From assembly GCA_019828545.1 (NCBI GenBank), contig JACVRA010000095.1, positions 127,305 through 191,304 on the forward strand: a stretch of 64,000 nucleotides of DNA, written 5' to 3'. Both the position numbers and the translations under genes were made by a program. Shown here one piece after another: positions 24,501 to 34,144 of this stretch (its first letter is position 1; every line of letters begins with the position of its first letter). The notes under the pieces are model-generated. The model was not told where the DNA came from. It made no database searches and saw only the letters and a list, made by a program, of their open reading frames with translations. The DNA comes from Paracamarosporium sp. OC-R06-R3. Taxonomy: Eukaryota; Ascomycota; Dothideomycetes; Pleosporales; Didymosphaeriaceae.

Positions 24501-24971
24501 ATGGAGCTCGGGACTGGCTTGTCCACCAAAGCCGCGGCCAATGGAATCTCGAATGGAATCTCGAATGGCACCTCGAATGGCACCTCGCGTGGAGCTCAAG
24601 CGTTCAACCTGCTCAATCCCAAGGCAACGCTCTGGAGGGAACTTGTCCCTAGTATTGTTTCTAATGTAAAGAAACACGCTGGCAAAGACCTTACAGTCGT
24701 TTCCACAGCATCCTGGCTTGAGAAACTGCAAGAGACTGTGGATAACTTTTCTGGCGACAATGCGGCGGATTTGGTGCGCACGCATCCTGCAATCAAGCTG
24801 CAAGAATTCTATGAGGCGCGCCTGCTCAACAGCGAGAAAGCTATCGACTGGGATATGGATCGTGCCACTTCGAAGAGTGGGACCTTGAGGGATATGCCTC
24901 CAGTGGGGAGCGAATGGGTCGAGAAATGGGTTGAGGGGTGGGCTGGGGAATTGAAGAGATCTGATAAATAA
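21541..24971 (+). CDS. NRPS-like adenylation-thiolation-reductase (carboxylic acid reductase type)
   Basis: Predicted 1091 residues; exons 21541-21846, 21899-22137, 22193-22355 and 22404-24971. The adenylation domain shows VVVHTSGSTGIPKPL (ATP loop, formed by splicing), PPFHAAG and NNHGASEFG. The thiolation domain has Ser600 in FFDKGMDSLMG. The C-terminal thioester reductase has the Rossmann loop ILTGSTGSLG near 691-698 and the catalytic Tyr851/Lys855 pair in GYAKSK. There is no condensation domain. The family activates a carboxylic acid as AMP ester, loads it and releases it as an aldehyde or alcohol using NADPH. Near residue 950 a linker of four NGIS/NGTS repeats lies inside the reductase domain. 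A role downstream of the PKS is inferred from proximity and by analogy to PKS/A-T-R pairs such as FUB1/FUB8. Confidence 0.93.
24540..24587 (+). repeat. 12-bp tandem repeat x4 inside the A-T-R coding sequence
   Basis: Four head-to-tail 12-mers (two AATGGAATCTCG, two AATGGCACCTCG) encode Asn-Gly-Ile/Thr-Ser units. Multiples of 12 keep frame, so copy number can vary without breaking the protein. Confidence 0.9.
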
Positions 24972-25461
24972 ATCTTCGAGAGCTGGAATCTGACTTTCAA
25001 GAATACTGGTTGGTGGATGTAGATCGTTGGGTATCACATTCATTTACTGCCGTTGATTACTCATTAAGAGCTATAACCTTCCACGCTATATTGCTGTCGT
25101 TCACCGAAGAGATATAATTAACATCATAATCACAATCACCCGATACATGCTAGTGAATGGCGAGATCTTCAATTGACCGAACTGCGGTTATAGCATTGTT
25201 GATGCGGTGGCCAGAATGACGCTTGTAAAGTTTCAATTTACGATCCACGACCGAATGTGACCCTCGACTTGCCTTGGCGACGTAAATGGAAGGGCGACCA
25301 GCCAAATATGACCTCATCGTCCGTGTTGATTCGTAGCTGCCTTTTCTGCGGGTGCGCTTGCCTAGCAACATGTGAGCTGTCGACTCACTCGCCTTTACTC
25401 GTATCAACCTCTCCACATCCCCGCCAGATCTTAAACACATACGACTGTGATATTGGCCACG
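24972..25461. other. intergenic, A-T-R terminator side and promoter of secreted protein
   Basis: 490 bp without a supported gene; both flanking genes are plus strand. Minus-strand frames here overlap only as shadows. Confidence 0.4.
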
Positions 25462-27343
25462 ATGTCTCTTGTCGCGGGCATCCTCGCTGGCCTCTTCGCT
25501 GTAGTATGTGTGAGTGCCGTGGACGTTGTTCCCTTCACTACCTCTGTTCCTACTTACGTGACGACTACGGTGGGTAGCGTTCAGCCTCGTCAAGCAGCCT
25601 CAACGCTAGCCTCCGGTTCTGGATCCAACGCGTCTATCAGCTTTTCTGCGTCTCCGCTACGGAGTAAAACGTTTGCATCTACCAGTTTTGTCACCACGAC
25701 GTTGGCTACTACAGAGATAGTGGGTAGCCTTACCGCAACGATACCGGGTCATATCACCTCTCCACCAGCAAACGTTACGCGGCCTCATTGGCAGACGACA
25801 AGGGTCTCAACTTACACAAGTGATATAACTTCGTGGGAGACCTGCGTTACAACAGCTACCTGCACACAGGCGGGCGCGACAAAGGATGGGAATGGAGTCA
25901 TTATATTTCCTGTTCCTGTTCCGGTAATTATCATTCAAGAACAGATAGTTCCGATAGAAGAGACACCGGAGGAACCGGAGCAACCGGAACAACCCGAAGA
26001 GCCTGATCATACACAACCCTCTTCGGCTCCTACTGCTGAGAGTTCTTCGATATCCTCCGGTCTGGGGAAAACGACCTCGTCTACTTCCTCCATTCCTTCT
26101 TCCGGCTCAGTAACATCAACCTCGCTTACATCTTCTACATCATCGTCAGTCTCAGTGACATCGACCTCGTTCACATCCTCTTCTTCATCTTCGGTTTCGG
26201 TGACAACGACCTCGTTCACATCCTCTACATCATCAATATCGAGTTCATCATCGTTCTCGGCAAACTCTACCTCATCAACTGGCCCATCCTGTCCCACAAG
26301 TGAACTTACACTAGACGATGACGAAGGTTTGTTTAGAGCTGCAATATACATTGAGTAAGGCTGATTAGGGTTAAATCAGGTGATAACGAGGGCAGCCCTG
26401 CAGACTCATGCCCTCGCTTGTATTTGGTGTTTAATGATGAAGAAGGTGGACTAGCTCCAATCGACTATGATATCAAACATACTGATAGGATATAGACCTC
26501 GATCTAGGTAATTGGAAGGATTTTGGTCTGTCGTCGATCATTGCAATCCCGACCCTCGCTTTCAAAACTTCATCAACTTCATCAAAACATATCATAGCTC
26601 CGACCCTCTCGCGTACCAGAACGTCAAAACCACTCGTAGCGCCGACTCTGCCAACATCTGCGAACCGCCCGAACCCAACTCCCACCTCGAGCACGTCAGG
26701 TCCCCCTAAACCTGAGAAGACTGAATATAAATGCAGCAATATACGGCCTTATACCGGACCAAATGCCAAACAAGACTGTGAACAGGACGAGTATTGCAAG
26801 ACGTTCGAGTGGTGGGGGCCCATTGGGGTGGATCCTCTTCTCAAAAGCCCTGCAGCTGAATACCGGGAGAATAATACCTGGGACGGGTTTGAGCGGACAT
26901 GCGAACCTTATAAAGAAAATCCAAGCTCTTATTGGTGTAAATCTTGTACACGTAGTCCTGCAGTCTGCAAGATCACGCGCTGGTGGACCAAAAACTGGTT
27001 CTATGAGACCGACGGCACCGCAAAATCACCGATCGAATCATGTTGGACAGATGAATTATGCGAGAGCGACCGGGATCACACGCGCATCTGCCACGAACAG
27101 AACCCCTGGCCGAATATGCAGGATTACCAGGACGGTGCGTTCTGTATGGAGTGTCCGCGCAATACTCCTGTAGAGCCAGACGCAGAGGGTTGTTATAAAC
27201 AGATGGATTTCACGGACGACGGCCGACAAGACTTCCCTCCTTATATCGATCATGACTACCACGATTGCGGCAGATATTGCAAGAGCAACGATTATGCTAA
27301 GCGTAAATGCGTGGGTAAACAGTGCATGAGTTGTCCACTTTGA
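25462..27343 (+). CDS. predicted secreted Ser/Thr-rich protein with Cys-rich C-terminal region
   Basis: Not a family I recognise. Proposed exons 25462-26326 and 26496-27343 give 570 residues; the 169-base intron has a weaker donor (GTTTGT) but the phase fits and joins DDDE to DLDLGNWKDF. The start MSLVAGILAGLFAVVCVSA is a signal peptide. Residues about 160-190 include a Glu/Pro run (EEPEQPEQPEEPD). Residues about 210-280 are near-repeats of SSVSVTSTSFTSS, likely heavily O-glycosylated and cell-wall associated. The second exon adds a Pro/Ser linker and about 190 residues with more than 20 cysteines (YKCSNIRPY, SYWCKSCTRSPAVCKIT, FCMECPRNTP, CVGKQCMSCPL). If the intron is wrong, two separate genes are possible. 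Confidence 0.6.
26098..26275 (+). repeat. imperfect tandem repeat encoding Ser/Thr-rich units
   Basis: About 60-base degenerate units built around TCAGT(C/T)TC(A/G)GTGACATC and CTCGTTCACATCCTC encode SVSVTSTSFTSS-like blocks of the secreted protein. Confidence 0.7.
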
Positions 27344-27751
27344 GACATCAACAAGTGGGGCTCGGAAAGAACAGTCACGTCCACGAAGGTTGTCATATCT
27401 TCGACTACCTCTTCCACGTGCCAATTTATAGGTGACATCCGATTATGGGAACGGTAATATGTAGGGGTTGGCATGAAGCAGTGAGAGTCAAGAGTGCACA
27501 GCTTGACACCTCGCTGCATGGCAAGGCATATCCGCAATGTCGATAGAAATAAAGCAATTTGGCGGGCTTATTATCGGTGAACATGATTTTCACAAATGGA
27601 CGAACAAAATGTGTATAACCGTTGCTAAAACGTTGTTAATAAATATTAGCTACGAGTATGTCTATATGCCAAACGCCGAAGATCACTGTATTACAATCGC
27701 GCCCTATGATTATGCCGCCTCCCAACACTCTTCGAACAGATACTCCACATT
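27344..27751. other. convergent intergenic
   Basis: Lies between the 3' ends of the Cys-rich secreted gene and the But2-domain gene. Nothing else supported. Confidence 0.4.
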
Positions 27752-28240
27752 CTAACAGTTATACACCATAGTGAACCCAGCATCCTTCGTATCCGCAAAT
27801 GCGACACTTCCAGCCTGATCCGCGCTCGCAATCTCAAGACTGTAACCCATCACATTCTGGCACGTGGCCGAATTGATGACAAACTTGGTCGGCGCCACAG
27901 GGCTGCTCGCAAGGGTGACAGTGCCGAAGAGCGTCCTAGGTCCGGTTGCAGTCCAGATGTTAATCTGACTGTTTCCAGTGCTCTGGATGGGGTACCCGGC
28001 AGGGAAGTTGACTTCGAGCTGGCAGCCGTAGGCGCCGGCGGGGATGTTGGTGAAGGTCATCGCGTTGGGAACTTTGTTTGCGCCGTTGGCACCTTGGGAG
28101 ATGTGGTAGTTGATGGGGAAGCCGATGCTTTGGGGGTAGGCGACGCTGCAGGAGCGAGTTTCTAGGGGTGCGGCTGTGGGGGCAGCGGAGGAGAGGAGAG
28201 CGGTGCTCATGAGAGCGGTGGCCATGGTGAGGTACTGCAT
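27752..28240 (-). CDS. small secreted protein with But2 C-terminal-like domain
   Basis: Single exon, 162 residues. A signal peptide (MQYLTMATALMSTALLSSAAP) is followed by one compact domain: a Cys-containing start (RSCSVAYPQSIGFPINY), FTNIPAGAYGCQLEVNFPAGYPI, SQINIWTA, GTVTLASSP, TKFVINSATCQNVMGYSLEIA, and a C-terminal Cys. This matches the fungal secreted family annotated as ubiquitin-3-binding protein But2 C-terminal. Four cysteines could form two disulphides. The family is common among secreted proteins of plant-associated ascomycetes; the ubiquitin link comes only from the yeast name and should not be taken as function here. Confidence 0.85.
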   Translation of the reverse strand: MQYLTMATALMSTALLSSAAPTAAPLETRSCSVAYPQSIGFPINYHISQGANGANKVPNAMTFTNIPAGAYGCQLEVNFPAGYPIQSTGNSQINIWTATGPRTLFGTVTLASSPVAPTKFVINSATCQNVMGYSLEIASADQAGSVAFADTKDAGFTMVYNC

Positions 28241-29855
28241 TTTGGTTTGGTTTGGAAATGGAGGGTTGAGCTTTGTGAAGCGAATGTGGTTTGCTGAGCG
28301 ATGGAATGGTATGAGATGCTGTTGAAGACTGGAGTTGATGAAGCTGTTGATGATGTTCTCTTTGGTAGAACTTCCTCGTCACTTTATACTCACGGCCGTC
28401 CTGCTATCGTCAATTATGATACTATATTTGTTCTGTTGGTTGCATTGCCTTCCGCGAGCTCCGGACGTCATAGCATCGCAACAAAATAGCAACACAATAT
28501 TGGATGCCATCATGTGAGCACGACGGTCACAGAGACCATCAGCACCCGGAGTAGCTGACCTGGAGGCGCTGGGGTGCATAAGCCCAAGCTTTGCTGCTCC
28601 TAATGTCCCGATTGGGAGTCTACCATGCTGCGCCTCAGCTGGTGATGGTAGTAGCAACGCTTACTGAGCTGGATTAGTGAGTTTCAGAAAGAAACCGGTT
28701 GCGATGGGCTGTGTGTCGCATCGGCGCAAGTGGCAGTGGTGGCGTGCCATTACCTCTCGCATCGTTACTCCAGTAGAGGAAACGGGCCCTGAATCTCATC
28801 CAATCAAGTTTTAATGTGGAAAGTTAGAAGAGCGTAGCGTTGCGCTTGCAGCTACGCATTGCGGCTGACCCGCCGCTGAGCTCTTTCGGCAGTGCGCCGA
28901 CGAACGAGCTAAGCCAGAAGAGAAATTGCACCCGAAGAGTAGAGTGAGCGTTAGCACGTTCAAGACATATTCTCGCAAGAGGCTTCAGAGACTACCTATA
29001 TCGAGTAATATAGCCTATCACAATATGAGAATGAACGCGCTGAGCCGGACTGGAATCGCCACCTCACGTGACTAAACCACTGCTTACAAAGGGATTAATA
29101 AGGCGAGCAAATCATTCACAGTAGGTTGTTTCCAACACCAAACTCTTCCATCGACAACCTGAATCGACCGCCTGAGGCCTAACTGAGATCCAGGTTGACG
29201 GAAAATAGATATATTCGGTTGATGAACATAAAGTAAAGGGGGCGGAATTATGCTGTCCGCTTCCAAAAAACCTCTCGACTCGCACCAGGTCGCTTTTCCA
29301 TCAAACACAAACAACGACATCATCCCAAAGACCAAAATAAAGGCTCATACCAATGACCAGGAGCATCTATGACTTTTTCGCACCTCCCTTCTCCTTGTCG
29401 CTTCCGACGTCGACATACTACTTCTTATCCTTTTAATTCGCGCTCGACGTGCTATTTTTATAGCCATCATCAAACATTGAACAAGTGGTCCAAGAAACAA
29501 GAGGTCTCAGTTTCTCTGAAGCGTGATGGCTACGGCAGTTGATTTTGCGGGGCTACCGCCAAACCGCATTAATATCAAAGGCTAAACACAAGAACATCAT
29601 CTTATAACCCATCCATATGCGCCTGCTAAAGAGATCCCGGCACAGATCATCTACAATCTCAAAATCTATCAATGAGCATTGGCAACACCAATGATTGGAC
29701 TAGGAACTAAATCCAGGTAGGTCTGTGGGGTTACGACCCGGTCTTGGTCTGCCTGCATATTTACCCTACATATATACTTCTGGGTCTCCACCAACATCTA
29801 CAGTCGTGCGTTTCATAGTTCAAAGCTCTAATTTTAACGCAAAGATTTCGATACA
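28241..29855. other. 1.6 kb intergenic
   Basis: Divergent promoters of the But2-type gene and the SMP-30-like gene. Short frames exist on both strands but none has a motif or coherent exon structure. Confidence 0.4.
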
Positions 29856-30824
29856 ATGCGATTCTCTACTCTTCTCAATTCTCTCCTCTCCCTCACCGTC
29901 CTAACCTCAGCCACCCCTCTCACGAAACGTCAATCCACAGTGACTCAGGTCTACAAGTTCAGTGGCTCTCCTGTCAAGGCGGAGGGTATCGCCGTTCGAT
30001 CCAATGGCCAAATTCTTGTTTCATTCTTCGACAAAGGCGAGGCCTGGCTAGTCGATCCACCTACCAAAAAGGCTACCAAAGTCGCTACCTTCACCGACAC
30101 AACCTGTTCTGCGGCCATCGCCGAAGTCGCACCCGACGTCTTTGCTGTCGTAGCTGGGAAGTACAGCAACAGCAACACGCCAGGAAGTTGGGGAGTCTGG
30201 AAAGTCGACTTCAGTGCTGGTGGAGCAACGCCGACAACAACGCTAGTGAAGAAAGTACCTGAGAGCGGCATGTGGAATGGATTGACGGCATTCGGTAATG
30301 GCACTGTGTTGGTCGGGGATGCGAGCAAGGGCGCGGTGTTCAAAGTGGACGTCAACAGTGGGGATTACAGCATTGCTATTCAGGACAGCACTATGGCTCC
30401 GTCGAGTGGCATGCCGTAAGTCAATTGTTCGGTTTCTTCTGACGGACTACACATATGACGCGCATGTGCTAATTAATTGGATAGGATGGGTATCGACGGC
30501 ATCCGATACGCGAACGGCAGTATCTACTACACGAACATCTTCGCTAGTAAGTTTTATAAGATGCCTGTCGATGCCGAGGGCAAGAAGACTGGAAGTGCAA
30601 CCCAAATTTGGGGCAACCAGATGGCAGACGATATGTACGTCAGTCCTGAAGGTGTGGCATACGTTGCGGCTTCCAACGGGATTCAGAGGGTTACTGCGGA
30701 TGGGAAAGTGAGCAGTGTGGCCTCCATCAGGAGCGGAACCGCAGTTACTATTGGAGCAGATAAGAGCACGCTGTTTGTTGCTGGAAGTGATGGCGTCATC
30801 TCTTCGTTCAAGATTCCAGCGTAA
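29856..30824 (+). CDS. secreted SMP-30/gluconolactonase-like beta-propeller protein
   Basis: Predicted 299 residues from exons 29856-30415 and 30485-30824. Signal peptide MRFSTLLNSLLSLTVLTSATP is followed by a dibasic KR (residues 24-25) that may be a Kex2 site. Repeating blade-like blocks follow: KAEGIAVRSNGQILVSFFDKGEAWLVDP, NGLTAFGNGTVLVGDASKGAVFKVD, GIDGIRYANGSIYYTNIFASKFYKMPVD, ADDMYVSPEGVAYVAA. These are typical of six-bladed SMP-30-like propellers, which often coordinate a divalent metal and hydrolyse lactones; fungal secreted members are mostly uncharacterised. The enzyme activity is not demonstrated by a visible catalytic set. Confidence 0.85.
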
Positions 30825-31738
30825 AACTAGAGACACGCACAAACTAGCTGATAGCCTACGATACTGAATAATAAGATGTTCATAGGTGCCAATTCACAAC
30901 CCCAAAGGGAAGCATGTCACCAATATCCAGTAGATAAACTCTTGTTTACAACATCTCTCATTGAATCAAGATCTAGCCATTCTATTGATGCAAGCATCAC
31001 CTACGAACCAGCGTACATGGCTAAGGTTGATCAAATATGCACCAATTCAGCGATTCTGGAGATAAAGAGTATCCGTTGATTATGAAGGCTGACGATGCCG
31101 AAGTGTGACAGCGACAAGAGTAGGGTATATGGCTTTGAAGTTTGATCACACAGACAGAAACGTCAATTCTATGAAGGAAGAAGAGGGCGATGTGGTGGTT
31201 ATGAAGCCAGAGATAAATAAATCCTTGTAGGGGTTAATAATGCCGAGCCCCTCCAGAGATGAACCCCGCTATCTATGATGACAGCAACATGGTTTTCATT
31301 GTAAAGAGGTTAGGTCAGAGAGACTCGTTTCCTCGCGTTCTGTCTATCTCCTTCTATTTACGAATGGCGTGATATTGCTAACTCGCTAAGAAATCGGACA
31401 TGTGTCGGGCTACCTCCCGACTCTGCCGACTGCTTTCGTAGGCGTGCGATACCGGCATTTTATTCGGCGCAGTGCTCAACGTGTTCGTGCTGCACATCGC
31501 TACCTCACGAATGGCATAATTGCGGGCAATAGCGGAGCTTGTGGGGTTCGGAGCCTATGGTTCGCGGGCTAGTGGCATTTCGGGTAAGTTACTGGGTAGC
31601 TCACCGGGGTAATGCTCTCGTCTGCGCGTCGCGAGATTAAGGTTCGACTACCAACACACGTGCACGTATATATTCGTAGTATCCATCAAGTCGCTCTTGG
31701 GGACGGGCCCTTTCTTCGTTGTAAGAAACTCGGCCAGC
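30825..31738. other. intergenic between SMP-30-like and esterase genes
   Basis: About 0.9 kb with no supported gene. A stretch at 31590-31650 is loosely tRNA-like but does not fold as one (see rejected items). Confidence 0.4.
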
Positions 31739-33518
31739 ATGCGGTTCAGCACTTTCCAGCAGCTCTTGGCCTTGCCGACATGCTTCGCTACACCAAATCC
31801 ATTGACCGTTTCCCTGGATGGCTACGGTGACTTTGTTGGAACAACGGTCAATCAGACTTTGACCCAACAGCCTCTCCCAGTGCCAATTGACGCCTGGCTC
31901 GGAATTGACTACGCAACTCAGCCCATCGGGGATGATCGGTTTACTCAAGTCACCTATCCGAACCCATTTTCAGGCACTAAAAACGCGTCGCAGTATGGAT
32001 ACACATGCGTGCAAGATCCGGAAGGTAATCCATACTCAATGGATGAAGCATGTTTGAATATGAACGTATATCGACCGCAAAGCGCAAATGGTACGGAGAA
32101 GCTGCCGGTGCTTGTCTGGATACATGGTGTACGTTGATAGTATATTGACTATGTGTTTGGTGTTAACTTTGTAGGGCGGTTTCGTCTCAAATTCGGCTAG
32201 AGCATTCGATGGCGCATCTTTTGTTGCGCATTCAGAAGAGCCATTGATCGTGGTCACATTTAACTATAGGGTAGGCTGCTACAGAAAAAAAACCCAGACT
32301 GATTCCTAAACTTATGAATAATAGGTCAATTCTCTGGGTTTCCTGCCATCTCCTGTATTTGAACGCCTGGGCCTTCTAAACCTTGGCTTGCTGGACCAAC
32401 GTCTCCTACTAGAGTTTGTACAAAAGTACATCTCAGCATTTGGCGGAGATGCAAACAGAGTTACTGTCGGGGGACGCTCAGCTGGTGCACATTCAGTTGG
32501 CATTCATCTCAACCACAATTACAACAAGACCAGCAGTCCCTCACCGTTGTTCGCTCAGGCGATTCTTCAGTCCGGAAGCGTTACTTCTCGTTCGTTTCCG
32601 AATGCTTCGTATCCACTGTACAAAGCTCAATTTGTCCGGTACCTTGAGATTACAGGATGTCAAGATTCCGCAAACGGTACCGATGAAGACATAGTTGCCT
32701 GTTTGCGCGCCGCTCCCATAGCCGCCATTCAGAAAGCAAGTACTCTTATCTTCAACGAGAGCGAATACGCAATAACATGGCCATTCCAACCCACGAGAGG
32801 CGGTTCTCTCCTCGAACAAGCAGGATCTGTCTCAGGAAAAAACGGACAGTTTTACCATATTCCCACGATTACCACTAATGTCCTAGACGAGGCAAAGCTT
32901 TATGTCGTTGGCAACCTGACCACCAATGATGAGTTCCTCGCTTTCATGCACAACCTTATTCCCGGGTTATCAACGCAGGATCTTAGCGACCTGGAGGCCT
33001 TGTATCCCGATCCCACTAACGATCCGTATAGCCCGTACGCTAACAGTCCGAATGCCACGCAATATAACCGTCAGAGTGCTGCTGTAACGGACTATATGTA
33101 CGTATGTCCCGGCCAGGAAACTGCAATGTGCATGTCTACCGCTGGAGTCCCCGTATACAAATTGGTATTTGCTACCAATAATTCGTACCCTGCATGGAAA
33201 GGCATTCCACACACGTCAGACACCAGATATACATGGGCAGAAACGCTTCAGGGTGGGACCAAGGGTGTGCAGTATCCAGAAGTCGGCACACTTCTCCAAG
33301 GTTACTTTGCGGATTTTGTGGTGTCTGGAACTCCTAATGGGAAGCAAAGCCAGAATGCGCCAAAGTGGGAAAGGTACATTGATGGTGGGAAAAACAAGCC
33401 GGGTCTGCAGTTGAGGATAGAACCTTTTGGAAACAGTAGGGTTGAGGGCGATGGGATTAGAAGAGCCCAGTGCGAGTGGTGGAGAGATGAAGTCCGAGCT
33501 GCGAGGCTAGAGAAATAA
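31739..33518 (+). CDS. secreted type B carboxylesterase/lipase
   Basis: Predicted 559 residues from exons 31739-32128, 32175-32270 and 32325-33518; both introns are in phase and the first rebuilds the oxyanion motif IHGGGF. The N-terminus (MRFSTFQQLLALPTCFATP) looks like a signal peptide. The nucleophile is Ser214 in VGGRSAGAHSVG, with Arg where most family members have Glu (GESAG). The acid is probably Glu in TNVLDEAKLY and the base His in GIPHTSDTRYTW. EACLNMNVYRP matches the family second signature. Alpha/beta hydrolase acting on esters outside the cell; substrate unknown. Several N-glycosylation sequons are visible. Confidence 0.92.
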
Positions 33519-34144
33519 TGGCTTGAAAATCTAAGCATGCTGACTGCTCAGCACATCTCATAGACCATTTGAACGAATATACATGTCATAGAGGATCTAT
33601 CTATAGAACAACGTGGAATGACCGAGAGTCGAAAAGTTATCGAACATGAGGGCAAACTCTCACACCCTGGAATAGGACGATACGAAGGTCTGCCAAATGG
33701 GACCCACCCCGGCTCTCTCAAATGAAGCACTATTCTTCTGTACTTCGGAGTGGCAAGCAACAACTGATCGCTCTGTTGGAAGTTAGACTCAGGGCCTCTA
33801 CCATTGACGACATTTTGAAGTATCAATACGTCACTAAAGTTGCACCTCTCGATCTTCACCTACCGCTTTCCTGAGCTTTCAAGACATCATCACTTAGTTG
33901 AGTGCTCTGAAATGTTACTAATTGAGAAGTTGGTAGTATGTCCATCCGGTTTCTTCCGTTCCATCATGTCATGAGTTCTTCTACAGCCCAAGCACCTCGA
34001 TTCAAGATATCAATTCGTATGCCGCTTTGGAACGTAGCCCGCGCGAGGCAGCCATGGTAAGACTGAAAGTTGATGGGCTTTACTTGTGACGACCCAGTCC
34101 CAGAAACCCTCAGACCGACAAAGCTAGATCTTAAGAGCGTTTTC
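33519..34144. other. convergent intergenic
   Basis: Between 3' ends of the esterase and the DUF4246 gene. Nothing recognisable. Confidence 0.4.

Noticed and set aside
31590..31650. Possible tRNA (GTAGCTCA-like and GGTTCGACT-like motifs)
   Set aside because: The D-arm lacks a matching GAGC half, the anticodon stem cannot form five pairs around seven bases, and the T stem pairs only two bases; no acceptor stem. At best a degraded tRNA-derived scrap.
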